Positions 1-8,663 of a stretch of DNA of 64,000 nucleotides are shown piece after piece. The stretch's first letter is position 1. Every line of letters begins with the position of its first letter. Below the pieces are notes generated by a model. It did not search any database. It saw nothing but the letters and a program-made list of their open reading frames with translations, and was not told the origin of the DNA. A program made the position numbers and the translations under genes. Source of the stretch: a virus. Location: positions 1-64,000 of the IMG/VR virus record IMGVR_UViG_3300025120_014916; one strand, 5' to 3'.

Positions 1-332
1 AAAGTTGCATCCGGATCCATATAACGCATACCTTCTTCGCCAAAAGTAAATAATATTGCGCCGCAACTCATAGCTTTACCTTCAACTATTGTTGCAACGG
101 GTAATTCTGATGCTTTGATTGCCGCTATCATACTCATTAAAGAATAAACTTGACCGCCGTAACTGTCAATAATAATAGGGATTACTTTTTGTCCCGTATT
201 ATGTGCTAATGACATTTGTGATGCAAATTCTTTTGCACTTTCCTCATCAAACTTATTAACCCTGATTATAACAGGATTGTGTCTCAATTCAAGCTCTTTT
301 ACCTGTTTATCGATATTTAATTTCCACAACAT
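1..332 (-). CDS. ClpP-like serine protease, 3' end outside window
   Basis: This gene encodes the N-terminal part of a ClpP/crotonase-fold peptidase; the C-terminus lies beyond the window. Reading back from ATG at 332 gives MLWKLNIDKQ..., then DSYGGQVYSLMSM, which matches the ClpP NSPGG-type oxyanion region. GKAMSCGAILF follows and places a serine at the nucleophile position (family pattern GxAxSxGA). The catalytic His and Asp would lie downstream and cannot be checked. The start follows an AGGAATTAAT leader. It sits just downstream of the ribonucleotide reductase gene. Phage ClpP-like proteins are either head-maturation proteases or act on host/phage protein turnover. A gp21-type prohead protease exists elsewhere here (41138-41743), so this one is more likely regulatory or accessory, which is inference. 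Confidence 0.8.
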   Translation of the reverse strand, partial: MLWKLNIDKQVKELELRHNPVIIRVNKFDEESAKEFASQMSLAHNTGQKVIPIIIDSYGGQVYSLMSMIAAIKASELPVATIVEGKAMSCGAILFTFGEEGMRYMDPDAT

Positions 333-350
333 ATTAATTCCTTTTTTTAT

Positions 351-2831
351 TTATGAACACTTAGACTGACCGCAAGAAGCACATGTAACACATCCTTCTT
401 GATATATTAAGGCATCTTCAGCTCCGCATATCTCGCAAATTTTATCACTGGGGATTGTACCGTCAACAATATAATTCTTTAAGCATCTAGCGATAACTTT
501 AGAAAAACTAAACAAATCTGACTCTCTATCTTTTTGCATTTGCTCAACCAAGAACTGAACAGGTACACCATGCCTTAAAGAAGTTGAAATAACTCTTGTG
601 TATCCTGCATGATTAGGGTTGTCAAAGACGTTAACAACGCCTTTAATAGTTAACGTATCATCATTTTGACCTAGTGTTAAATCATATTTACTATTTTGAG
701 TTTTAAAAACTCTTTTTGAAAGTATGCCTGTTTTATATTTTCTAGGTATCTCTATCTGATCTGCTTCACCACCAATAACTTCATAAGGTGCACCATTCAT
801 TAGACCTACAAGAACAACCCATTTTTGACCTTTAACAGAAGTATGATGAATGTCACATTCTAACATTTCAGGACGTTTTGGTGCATGTCTAGTAATTATT
901 GCTGTTTGGGATTCTTGCTGTTTCTCATCAGACGATACTAGAACACCACTTCGAGATCCATCGCGATAAACTGTTACACCCTTACAACCTAATTCCCAAC
1001 CCATCATATAAATATCTTTTACTGTTTCTACATCAATATCAGCAGGTAAGTTTGTTGTGTTTGAAATAGCATGACAGATCCATTTTTGTGCTGCGGCTTG
1101 TAATTTAACTTTTGATCGCCAATTTATCTCATTTGCAGTAGCTCCATCGTATGGGCTCTGTTGAACAGCCGCACTGAGTTCTAAATCATTATATTGGGCG
1201 TGCTTCATCCACGCTTTAAATGCATGATGATATACTGTAAATTCTGTCCATTCGTCACCTAGCTCGTCAGTAAACGTTACCTTTTCATTGTTTTGAACTT
1301 TTTTTCTTCTTTTGTAATAAAGCATAAATGCAGGTTCAATTCCTGATGTTGTCTGTGTAAGACATGACACGGAACCCGCGGGTGCTGTTGTTGTGTTTGC
1401 AATATTGCGTCGACCGTAATTGTAATAATCCTTTTTAACTTCAGGCGTTAATTCGCTAATAATTCGATTTAAAAAAGGATGATCAGATTCTTTTTCAGAA
1501 TCCCAAATAGGAAAAGAGCCTCTTTCTTTTGCTAACTGAATAGATTCTTCATACGATGCTAATGCCAACCATTTATATATTTCTTCAGTCGTTTGCACTG
1601 ATTTTTCTGATCCGTATTTCTGCCCTAGCATTGCGAGTGCGTCGCCTAATCCTGTTATTCCTAAGCCAGTCCTTCGACCATCTAGCGCAACATGTCTAAT
1701 CTTATTCCACAAATTTCTTTCGTAATATTTGACTGTGTCTGTTTCTGGGTCTCTATCAATTTTTTCTAGTATTTTGTCAATCTGCTCAACTTCTAGATCA
1801 ATCATATCATCCATGAGTCGTTGAGCTTTTTTAGCAATAATTCTAAAGTGACTATAGTCAAACTTTGCATTATTTGTCCACGGATCACTAATAAAAGAAG
1901 TTAGGTTAACTAACATTAGTCGACAGCTGTCATAAGGAGAAAGAATAATTTCTCCGCAAGGATTAGTCGACACAGATCCAAAGCCTTCTTCTGTGTATGC
2001 GTCAGAAGGCGTCATTCTTGTTGCTGTGTCCCAAAAAAGAACACCTGGCTCTGCAGAAGCATGTGCTGATTCAATCAATGCATTCCAAACTTCGTTTGCG
2101 TCGACGTATTTTGCTACTTCGGGTTCTCTACTGTCTACAGGCCATCGTTGTTGGTATGAATTGTTTGTTTTAACACAATCCATAAAGTCATCTGATACTC
2201 TAACAGAGATATTTGCACCTGTTACTTTTTTGAGATCACGCTTTATTTTAATAAAGTCCATAACTTGCGGGTGATGAACTGATATTGATAACATTAATGC
2301 GCCGCGCCGGCCCCCTTGAGCTACTTCACGACATGAGTTTGAAAACCTTTCTAAAAATACTTCAATACCATCAGTTGTTTTTGCAGCATTTGATGTATAC
2401 ATGCCTTTTGGTCTAATTGTAGATATATCAAATCCTACACCGCCGCGTCTTTTCATAATCTGGACTTGTTCTTGATCAGTCTTTAAAATACCGGCGTAAG
2501 AATCAGCAGGTGGTTCAATAACAAAGCAGTTAGACAAAGATTGTATTTTTGCTTTATTTCCGATACCACTCATTGGTGATCCTTGTGGAATAATATATTT
2601 AAAGTCTTTAAATAGACTGTATATGTCTTCATAATACATAGAATTTTCGTATTTTGCTTCAATTCCCGCAAATTCTGATGCTAGTCTTGAATGCATATCA
2701 TCTGGTGTTAATTCCAAATAATTTCCTTCTGCATCTTGAAGTGCATATTTGCCGGCAAAAACTGATGCAGCTAACTCGTCGCCCTTAAAATAGTCTAAAG
2801 ATGATTCATATACTTGTTGATAGTTGTACAT
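351..2831 (-). CDS. nrdJ: Adenosylcobalamin-dependent (class II) ribonucleotide reductase
   Basis: This enzyme reduces ribonucleotides to deoxyribonucleotides for phage DNA synthesis using a B12-derived radical, so it needs no separate radical-generating subunit. The 826-residue protein shows SNC (Cys102), NPCGE at 290-294 (Cys292 radical thiol, Glu294) and Cys303. The 11-residue spacing between the last two Cys matches the spacing I recall for Thermotoga NrdJ. A conserved APAGSVSCL segment follows. The C-terminus has Cys pairs CEIC and CASCGQSKC, as in class II enzymes where a swinging Cys pair re-reduces the active site. No intein is visible. The start has GGAG five bases upstream. It lies 12 bases after the helicase gene, in the replication block. 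Function depends on host cobalamin. Confidence 0.93.
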   Translation of the reverse strand: MYNYQQVYESSLDYFKGDELAASVFAGKYALQDAEGNYLELTPDDMHSRLASEFAGIEAKYENSMYYEDIYSLFKDFKYIIPQGSPMSGIGNKAKIQSLSNCFVIEPPADSYAGILKTDQEQVQIMKRRGGVGFDISTIRPKGMYTSNAAKTTDGIEVFLERFSNSCREVAQGGRRGALMLSISVHHPQVMDFIKIKRDLKKVTGANISVRVSDDFMDCVKTNNSYQQRWPVDSREPEVAKYVDANEVWNALIESAHASAEPGVLFWDTATRMTPSDAYTEEGFGSVSTNPCGEIILSPYDSCRLMLVNLTSFISDPWTNNAKFDYSHFRIIAKKAQRLMDDMIDLEVEQIDKILEKIDRDPETDTVKYYERNLWNKIRHVALDGRRTGLGITGLGDALAMLGQKYGSEKSVQTTEEIYKWLALASYEESIQLAKERGSFPIWDSEKESDHPFLNRIISELTPEVKKDYYNYGRRNIANTTTAPAGSVSCLTQTTSGIEPAFMLYYKRRKKVQNNEKVTFTDELGDEWTEFTVYHHAFKAWMKHAQYNDLELSAAVQQSPYDGATANEINWRSKVKLQAAAQKWICHAISNTTNLPADIDVETVKDIYMMGWELGCKGVTVYRDGSRSGVLVSSDEKQQESQTAIITRHAPKRPEMLECDIHHTSVKGQKWVVLVGLMNGAPYEVIGGEADQIEIPRKYKTGILSKRVFKTQNSKYDLTLGQNDDTLTIKGVVNVFDNPNHAGYTRVISTSLRHGVPVQFLVEQMQKDRESDLFSFSKVIARCLKNYIVDGTIPSDKICEICGAEDALIYQEGCVTCASCGQSKCS

Positions 2832-2843
2832 TGATACTCCGAT

Positions 2844-4238
2844 TTACTTACCTGTTATTTCTTTCCATTTTGATTTTAACATGTCTTTTGTTCCTGTGTT
2901 CTTACTTTCTAATATTTGTATAGCAGATAATTCTGATGGATCATCAATGACAGTTATTTTTGATTTTGCGCAATCAATTCTTACAGGAAAAAGTATTCCG
3001 TCCTTACCCGCTCTATTTTTTGCAACAAAAAGCCTACCTGCACCCGTTGCTTTTTCGAGTTGTTTTCTAGATAAAGAAACGACAACATCAGCGACCATTG
3101 CCTTACCATAAGCTTCTGACATGCTGTCTAGGCCTACAACTTCTTTTTCAGAAGCCTCTCTATTTGCCTGTGATGCAGTCCATACAGGAATTTTCATTTC
3201 CATTGCTAGGTTTCTTAATTCTTCATATATCAACTTTAATTCATGTCTTAATGAGTCATAACTTCTAGTTGATCGCATAATATCAGCATAGTCTATTATT
3301 ATCAAACTAGGAATAAAATCTTTCATTGCTAATTTTTCTAAATGATTTCTAATAGTCATAACGCTAGCTGAACCGGTTGGATATTCTTTGATAATTAAGC
3401 GGCCAAATTTATTATCATTATACATACTTAAGACTTCTTCTTTTCTGTCCTGAACTTCAGAAGATGATATATCACATAAGTTACTATCATATCTTACACC
3501 TACCGCGGTTTCTGTTAACTCAAAAGTATAATGAACTACGTTTTTTCCTGCCTTTAAAGCTGCAGCTCCTACATTGACAAGCCAGTGAGATTTACCTACA
3601 CCAGTCGGTGCTGTGATTACTCCTATCTCTCCTCTTGCTAAGCCTCCATTTAAAACATCTTTTTTATCCAGCTGGGGTATTCCTGTCGGGCATGTAATCC
3701 TTGTAAGTTTTGTGAATCTTGCTTCGTAGTCTTCAAAGAAAACATGACCGGTTGTTGACTTTGCGCCTTTTGCCAGTGCGTCTTTCATAATACTTAATAC
3801 AGACTCGTAATTTTCATTACTAATTGCTAGCACGGATTCTTCAAGTGCCTGCTTTAAAACCTGCTTTTTGCAAAAGTCTAGTGCTTTTTCTTTAACATAC
3901 TTTAGATCACCTAGGTTTGGAGAGCTTTTTAATCTTGAAAGAAATTCAATAACTTGTTCTCTTAGTATGACATCATTACCTGTTGTCAGTTCTTCTCTAA
4001 TAATAGAAACAAGAAGTTGTCGTGTTGGAAAGTTTTTGTACTTGTTGTGAAAGCCAAAAAATCTTGTGCCTAAGTACTGAAGATATTTGATTTCAAAGTA
4101 ATCAGCTGTCATTACTTCCATCATCTGGCTTGCCCAAGTATGATCTGTTAGAAGGGCTTGAAAAATTCTTTCTTGAAAATCTTTGCCGTATTTTGAAAAA
4201 TACGTATTTTGTTCTGTTGCTGTCATGTATGCATTCAT
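2844..4238 (-). CDS. Replicative DNA helicase, DnaB/T4 gp41-like
   Basis: This is the hexameric helicase that unwinds the fork and recruits primase. The 464-residue protein has a helical N-terminal domain (about 1-170) and a RecA-fold ATPase. Walker A is APTGVGKS near 210-217 and Walker B is LIIIDYADIM near 312-321. TASQANREA is the DnaB-type sensor/arginine segment, followed by the conserved YGKAMVADVVVSL. T4 gp41 is of similar size (about 475 aa). The ATG has AGGA with five-base spacing. It is followed at 14 bases by the upstream exonuclease gene and sits in an exonuclease-helicase-reductase run. Confidence 0.92.
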   Translation of the reverse strand: MNAYMTATEQNTYFSKYGKDFQERIFQALLTDHTWASQMMEVMTADYFEIKYLQYLGTRFFGFHNKYKNFPTRQLLVSIIREELTTGNDVILREQVIEFLSRLKSSPNLGDLKYVKEKALDFCKKQVLKQALEESVLAISNENYESVLSIMKDALAKGAKSTTGHVFFEDYEARFTKLTRITCPTGIPQLDKKDVLNGGLARGEIGVITAPTGVGKSHWLVNVGAAALKAGKNVVHYTFELTETAVGVRYDSNLCDISSSEVQDRKEEVLSMYNDNKFGRLIIKEYPTGSASVMTIRNHLEKLAMKDFIPSLIIIDYADIMRSTRSYDSLRHELKLIYEELRNLAMEMKIPVWTASQANREASEKEVVGLDSMSEAYGKAMVADVVVSLSRKQLEKATGAGRLFVAKNRAGKDGILFPVRIDCAKSKITVIDDPSELSAIQILESKNTGTKDMLKSKWKEITGK

Positions 4239-4252
4239 TTTGTTCCTAGGAT

Positions 4253-5206
4253 TTAGTATTTTTTAAATAATATTTTAGCTTTTAGTAAGTCAATATTTAA
4301 TATGCCATTTTCATTTAATAATTTATGCGCACTCATATTATTCATTGTTTTCTTGGGATTTTCAACTTTTTCATTAATTTTTTGTACCTGGTGCGATACA
4401 AGATTATGCATATCCAAGTGAACTAGCCGCCAATTTCTTTTAATCAAGTCTTGCGTTTCTACTTTTAAAAGTTCATTGACAATTTTTAGTTTTTTAATCT
4501 TTGAAATTTCTGTTACGTCTTTAAAGAAATCTGTCATTAAGTAGTCTGCTTCTAAAGAAAATTTAGGAAAATATTTTGTTAAAGTCTTGTAAGATAATCC
4601 TCTTACACCCGGGATATTGTCACTACTGTCTCCTGTTATACATTTTGCAAGACAAAAATTGTTTGGATGCACCTTAAATCTTTCTATTACTTTTGCACTA
4701 TTAACAAATGATTTAAGTGTAGGCGACCAAATAATTAGTTTATCATTGATTAATTGATAGAAATCATGATCAGCAGATATTATGACTTTGTGATGGTTGT
4801 TTAGCTTATATTTTGCCATGTACCCAATGGCGTCGTCAGCTTCAGCATCTTCTACGTATATCTGAGTTATTGGAAAGCTATCTAAAAGTGATATCAACGT
4901 TTTAATTTGATAATTTCTATTTTGAATGGTGTCGGGTATGTCCTCGTAGTACCTATTAAGCTTAGCTGGCCTTCTACCTTTTTTATATTCTGGATATAAA
5001 TCTCTTTTTCTTTTAGACCCACCGCTTTCCCATATAACGTAAATATGCTCTGGATTTATTCTTTCTACTAGCCTAATAACATTATTAAAAAAACCAACAA
5101 CACCTCCAATTTGTTCACCATTTTTTGACATGCCTGGATGCGCGACATAATGTCTAGTGAACAAATTGTAAGCGTCTATGATAATTACACGATTAGAGAT
5201 CGACAT
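4253..5206 (-). CDS. 5'-3' exonuclease / RNase H (FEN-like, T4 rnh-like)
   Basis: This nuclease of the FEN/PolI-N superfamily removes RNA primers and 5' flaps during lagging-strand processing. The N-terminus shows IIIDAYNLF (metal-binding Asp11), then a KRKRDLYPEYKKGRRP arch segment. Acidic metal ligands appear in EDAEADDAIGY and SADHDFYQ. A helix-3-turn-helix DNA-binding segment is seen at KCITGDSSDNIPGVRG. Length (317 aa) is close to T4 RNase H (305 aa). Its start overlaps the end of recA by 14 bases, which suggests translational coupling. Confidence 0.88.
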   Translation of the reverse strand: MSISNRVIIIDAYNLFTRHYVAHPGMSKNGEQIGGVVGFFNNVIRLVERINPEHIYVIWESGGSKRKRDLYPEYKKGRRPAKLNRYYEDIPDTIQNRNYQIKTLISLLDSFPITQIYVEDAEADDAIGYMAKYKLNNHHKVIISADHDFYQLINDKLIIWSPTLKSFVNSAKVIERFKVHPNNFCLAKCITGDSSDNIPGVRGLSYKTLTKYFPKFSLEADYLMTDFFKDVTEISKIKKLKIVNELLKVETQDLIKRNWRLVHLDMHNLVSHQVQKINEKVENPKKTMNNMSAHKLLNENGILNIDLLKAKILFKKY

Positions 5207-6347
5207 CTAGCTCGTCCGCAAGTGCTTTAATTTCTTCGTAAGACTCAGGATTAATATCTATCCCCTCGTCAGAATTTAAAAGTTTAACCATTGCTTTTTC
5301 AATCAAACCGTCTAAATAAACAGAATATTGTCTATCATTTAATAATTCGTTAAACTCTGTTTTTCTAAACTTCTTTTCTAAAATAATCTCACCAGAGTTT
5401 TTTTCTACAACAGACATGTGTTTCCATCCGCCCGTACCACTTACTTTTACAATATACTCATCAACTATTTCTTCACCATGTTTTCTAAGAAGATCAAAAA
5501 GTTCTTCATGCTCAACGATTCCTTTTCCAAAGTGTATTTGAAAATTAACCTTTCTAAAAGGTGGCGCAACTTTATTTTTAACAGTTTTTGCCCAAACTTG
5601 AATACCTATGACATCATCACCATCTTTAATTTGTTGTCCTGCTCCGAGCTTAATCCTAATTGACGAATGAAAAGGTATTGCCTTTCCTCCCGGTGTTGTG
5701 TCAGGGTCACCGTACATTACACCAATTTTTGTTCTTATCTGATTTAGAATAACAAAAAGTGAATTTGTTTGACCAATTACACCCGTAATCTTTCGCATAC
5801 CTTTCGATATTGCTCTTGCTTGTAATCCTATTGTTTCTTTATCATAGTCACCTAAAAGTTCTGCTTTTGGCGAGGATGCTGCTACTGAATCCCAAACAAT
5901 TGTTACTGGAATATCTTTGTTTAAAGCTTTTGCTTTTAAAATTGTTTTTTCTGCAATTGAGAGTACTTCTTCTGTACAGTGTGTATCAACGTAAACAAAT
6001 CTATTTGAAACGTCTACGCCCAAAGATCCTAAATTTTCAACAGACGTTGCATTTTCTGTGTCTATGTAAACTACAATACCTCCCATAGCTTGTGTACTTC
6101 TTGCGATTTGTGTTGCGATATGAGACTTTCCAATACTAGGCGGGCCAAATATTTCTACAATTCTACCTTCAGGAAAGCCTCCGTTCTTTCTATTCGCACA
6201 AATATAATCTAACATTTTAGATCCTGTGCTGATCCATCGTTTGACATGAGTCGGGCTTTCATCTTCTGAAAGATTATAAGCGACTCTTGTACCGTGATCT
6301 TTGTTTAACGACTTGATCAAGTCTTTCGTAAAGTTATCAGATGACAT
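5193..6347 (-). CDS. RecA/UvsX-like recombinase
   Basis: This ATP-dependent strand-exchange protein supports recombination-dependent replication and repair. The 384-residue sequence shows Walker A FGPPSIGKS at about 67-75, VVYIDTEN, and Walker B VTIVWDSVAA around 148-157. It also has FVILNQIRTKIGVMYGDPDTTPGG, the RecA L2/DNA-binding region, followed by KAIPFHSSIRIKL. The C-terminus is acidic. The start has CGGAG seven to eight bases upstream and is preceded by a sigma70-like promoter (6367-6396). It is the first gene of a run through exonuclease, helicase and reductase. Confidence 0.93.
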   Translation of the reverse strand: MSSDNFTKDLIKSLNKDHGTRVAYNLSEDESPTHVKRWISTGSKMLDYICANRKNGGFPEGRIVEIFGPPSIGKSHIATQIARSTQAMGGIVVYIDTENATSVENLGSLGVDVSNRFVYVDTHCTEEVLSIAEKTILKAKALNKDIPVTIVWDSVAASSPKAELLGDYDKETIGLQARAISKGMRKITGVIGQTNSLFVILNQIRTKIGVMYGDPDTTPGGKAIPFHSSIRIKLGAGQQIKDGDDVIGIQVWAKTVKNKVAPPFRKVNFQIHFGKGIVEHEELFDLLRKHGEEIVDEYIVKVSGTGGWKHMSVVEKNSGEIILEKKFRKTEFNELLNDRQYSVYLDGLIEKAMVKLLNSDEGIDINPESYEEIKALADELDVDL

Positions 6348-6366
6348 ATTTTCTCCGTTTGTTTTT

Positions 6367-6396
6367 ATTATACACTTGCTGCTAATAGATTTTCAA
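6367..6396 (-). promoter_or_regulatory. sigma70-like promoter for the recA run
   Basis: On the minus strand TTGAAA (6391-6396) and TATAAT (6367-6372) are separated by 18 bases, about 20 bases ahead of the recA start. It lies in the gap after the SSB terminator, so recA and the genes below it can be transcribed independently of the SSB gene. Confidence 0.6.
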
Positions 6397-6427
6397 ATAA
6401 AAAGGGAGGTAAAATTAATTACCTCCC
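6396..6427 (-). terminator. Rho-independent terminator after the SSB gene
   Basis: A perfect nine-base stem, GGGAGGTAA (6404-6412) with TTACCTCCC (6419-6427), is followed on the minus strand by TTTTTATTTG. It begins 22 bases after the SSB stop codon. The T-run overlaps the -35 box of the recA promoter. Confidence 0.88.
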
Positions 6428-6448
6428 CCAGATAAAATAATTAATTAA

Positions 6449-7225
6449 TTATTCCATCAAATCTGCAAATGCATCATCTAAACTTCCGTAAGATCCTGAC
6501 TTGTCTTTTGTTTTAGTATCATTGCTAGTATCAGTAGTTGATGAACGTTCAGTGCCCGTATCATCTTCTTCATCACCTGCCAACCAATCATTAATGATTT
6601 TGCTTAGCTCATCATATGACTTAAGCTGGAAAATACTTTCTACGTCAGGAAGATTATCCATCCACTCTTTTGCTTGTTTTGTACTCGAAGCTAGCTTAGT
6701 TTCTCTACCTCGAGGAGTTACTTCTGTCATTGCCCATTGTTGGCCTGGATTTTTACTGCAAACAACATTAATATCTCTACCGGTCGTAGGATCAGTAATA
6801 TCTCCGTAGTCTTCATCGAGCATTAATGCTAAAAGCTTTTGATAAACTGTCTTACCAAATCCCCAAAGTTTTACGCCTTCGCCCTCTTCTCCTCTTACTA
6901 CACATGCGGCATAAACTCTCATTTTTGGATACAACTTCTTTGCCATTTCATAGCTTTCTTTTGTACCTTCATCACGAAGCTTATTGATCAATTCCTGAAT
7001 TGGATCCTTTTTGCCAAATTGAGACGGCGCCAAGAGGCCTCTTTGACCGGGAATATTATAATAAAACATCATTTCTTTAAAAGGCTGCCCATCATTATCA
7101 GGAAAGCTTAAAAGACGAACTGTGTGTTTTTCACCTTCTACCGGTTTCCACATTGAGTTCCTGCTGCTGTTATTGCCGCTTAGTCTGTCTAGTTTACGTT
7201 TAATAGCATCAAAATCGATTGCCAT
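6449..7225 (-). CDS. Single-stranded DNA-binding protein, T4 gp32-like
   Basis: This protein coats single-stranded DNA at the fork and organises recombinase and helicase loading. The N-terminus MAIDFDAIKRKLDRLSG is a basic cooperative segment. Next comes the OB-fold core with KHTVRLLSFPDNDGQPF and YYNIPGQRGLLAP, then YAACVVRG and GKTVYQKLLALM. The C-terminus is a flexible Ser/Thr/Asp-rich linker ending in an acidic tip (SLDDAFADLME), as in gp32. The zinc-binding His/Cys set of T4 gp32 is not seen. I chose ATG at 7225 because TTGGAG lies six bases upstream; an in-frame TTG at 7237 falls inside that Shine-Dalgarno region. It has its own promoter and terminator, fitting high expression. Confidence 0.87.
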   Translation of the reverse strand: MAIDFDAIKRKLDRLSGNNSSRNSMWKPVEGEKHTVRLLSFPDNDGQPFKEMMFYYNIPGQRGLLAPSQFGKKDPIQELINKLRDEGTKESYEMAKKLYPKMRVYAACVVRGEEGEGVKLWGFGKTVYQKLLALMLDEDYGDITDPTTGRDINVVCSKNPGQQWAMTEVTPRGRETKLASSTKQAKEWMDNLPDVESIFQLKSYDELSKIINDWLAGDEEDDTGTERSSTTDTSNDTKTKDKSGSYGSLDDAFADLME

Positions 7226-7284
7226 GATTATCTCCAATTTTTTAATTTTTAATTTGCAATAGTTATTTTTTTTATTGCTTAAGC

Positions 7285-7313
7285 ATTATACCTAAACAGT
7301 ACTCATTATACAA
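7285..7313 (-). promoter_or_regulatory. sigma70-like promoter for the SSB gene
   Basis: Minus-strand TTGTAT (7308-7313) and TATAAT (7285-7290) are separated by 17 bases. A leader of roughly 50 bases follows, holding a weak GCAAT/ATTGC hairpin. Another TATAAT-like hexamer lies 15-20 bases upstream. Confidence 0.5.
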
Positions 7314-7339
7314 ATTAATTATAAAAATATTAACAATCT

Positions 7340-8659
7340 TTAACTTCTTGTTCTACCGGTGGTTTTTAATTTCCAGTCTTGTAATCTTTGAAGATCTTCT
7401 TTGAGCGTCATTAACTTTTTTTGTTGAGCTTTTGTTGGTGACTTTAAAGAAGTTGCATAGCCGCCAACTGCATGTTCTTCGACATCTTCTAATTCTTCTT
7501 CATCTAGATCAGAATATAGGTCTAGATCTTCTTCTAAGTCTTCATCTATCCCATAATACGTAGATTCGCGTACGTTTGCTGCAATAGCTTTGTCTATCAT
7601 TGATTCTAAATTACTAGTTGTTATTTGGGATTTGGCTGCATCAACTGTTGCACCAGCAACATCTGCGATTGGTGATTTTCCGGTTTCTATTGCAGTATAA
7701 AATTCGCCTAATCGGGACATCGATCGGACGGGGTGTGTTAAGATTGCGAGGAAAATCGGACCTCCCTTATCTATGGCTTCACTCATTTTGCTACTTTCAT
7801 CTTTTTCTTTTTGCCCAAGAATAAAGTCAAACATTGCCTTAATCATTGTTGCAAGCTTACCTGTCAAGTCAAGCGCAAATCTTTCCCAAGGCACAGTATC
7901 AGCTACAAAACCAGCAATTGCAGTTGTGAGATTTGTCCCTGTTTCAGCAGCTGCTAGAGCAACAGGACCGCCAACAACGCCGGACGACGCGAACACAGAA
8001 TCATATGATTGAAATGCAGTAGTTATAAAAGTCTTTATGTTGTGAAGTAGATCTTCAAAGTGATCTTCTAGTTCTGCTCTTTCTTTTTCATCTAGACTAT
8101 TAACAACATTAATAATTTCTAGCCATGCTTCGTCATTTTCGCTAGATATTGCCTCAGCAAATGTATTTTCTTCAACACTGGGGACTAATTCAATAATATC
8201 ATCTGTCAGTTGTTTGAAACTACCGATACCCGAAACAAGCATCATGCTGCCAGCAATAGTATCGATAAAAGGTATTGATAATAAAGTGCTTTTTCCTGCA
8301 GCTTTTAATGCCCGGGCGCCATATTTTAATCCTGCGGCTGCTGTATCTAGTATCTCCCAATCTTCGTTAATTGCACTCAACGTTTCGTTTAATGAATATC
8401 CTGTGTTGTTTCTAACTCGGTATTTCAATATATTTTCAGGCATTAGATCTATTTCCTCTTCTGATTCTTCTGATTCTTCTGATTCTTCTTCTATGTCAAT
8501 TTTAACTTTTTTACTTCCTGCCCATGAGCTATATGAGCTAGAAGCTGAATCTGTCATTCCACCGGTGGAGCCTGCGTAGTAAGGTTGTTTTCCTTTAATA
8601 TGCGGTGCGTCTCCTCTTCCAGACGAAGGTGTTAAGTTAATTTCTTTTAGTTTTTTCAT
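7340..8659 (-). CDS. Unknown protein with acidic repeat and hydrophobic helices, possible virion protein
   Basis: I do not recognise this family. The N-terminus MKKLKEINLTPSSGRGD is basic and is followed by a Gly/Ser/Tyr-rich linker and an acidic EES repeat (about residues 52-65). The central part has several hydrophobic stretches, for example STLLSIPFIDTIAGSMMLVSGIG and GGPVALAAAETGTNLTTAIAGFVADTVP, that could insert in membranes or pack as helices. A long acidic segment and a basic C-terminus (ending KLKTTGRTRS) follow. The ATG at 8659 comes five bases after the polymerase stop with no clear Shine-Dalgarno, so re-initiation is likely. An in-frame ATG at 8686 with a weak GAG is an alternative. 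Virion or ejected protein is a guess from the LKE site near the N-terminus. Confidence 0.65.
   Translation of the reverse strand: MKKLKEINLTPSSGRGDAPHIKGKQPYYAGSTGGMTDSASSSYSSWAGSKKVKIDIEEESEESEESEEEIDLMPENILKYRVRNNTGYSLNETLSAINEDWEILDTAAAGLKYGARALKAAGKSTLLSIPFIDTIAGSMMLVSGIGSFKQLTDDIIELVPSVEENTFAEAISSENDEAWLEIINVVNSLDEKERAELEDHFEDLLHNIKTFITTAFQSYDSVFASSGVVGGPVALAAAETGTNLTTAIAGFVADTVPWERFALDLTGKLATMIKAMFDFILGQKEKDESSKMSEAIDKGGPIFLAILTHPVRSMSRLGEFYTAIETGKSPIADVAGATVDAAKSQITTSNLESMIDKAIAANVRESTYYGIDEDLEEDLDLYSDLDEEELEDVEEHAVGGYATSLKSPTKAQQKKLMTLKEDLQRLQDWKLKTTGRTRS
8463..8489. repeat. Three tandem copies of GATTCTTCT
   Basis: The 9-base unit occurs three times in a row inside the gene at 7340-8659 and encodes the Ser-Glu-Glu repeats of its acidic tract. 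The count could vary by slippage without shifting the frame. Confidence 0.8.
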
Positions 8660-8663
8660 ATAG

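Noticed and set aside
2824-3111. Plus-strand open frame near the helicase/reductase junction
   Set aside because: It is antisense to the helicase C-terminus with no Shine-Dalgarno.
5810-6088. Plus-strand Leu-rich open frame opposite recA
   Set aside because: It lies wholly within a well-supported gene and has no start signal; the composition is a by-product of recA codons.
7223-7237. TTG at 7237 as start of the SSB gene
   Set aside because: The TTG lies inside the GGAG Shine-Dalgarno used by the ATG at 7225.
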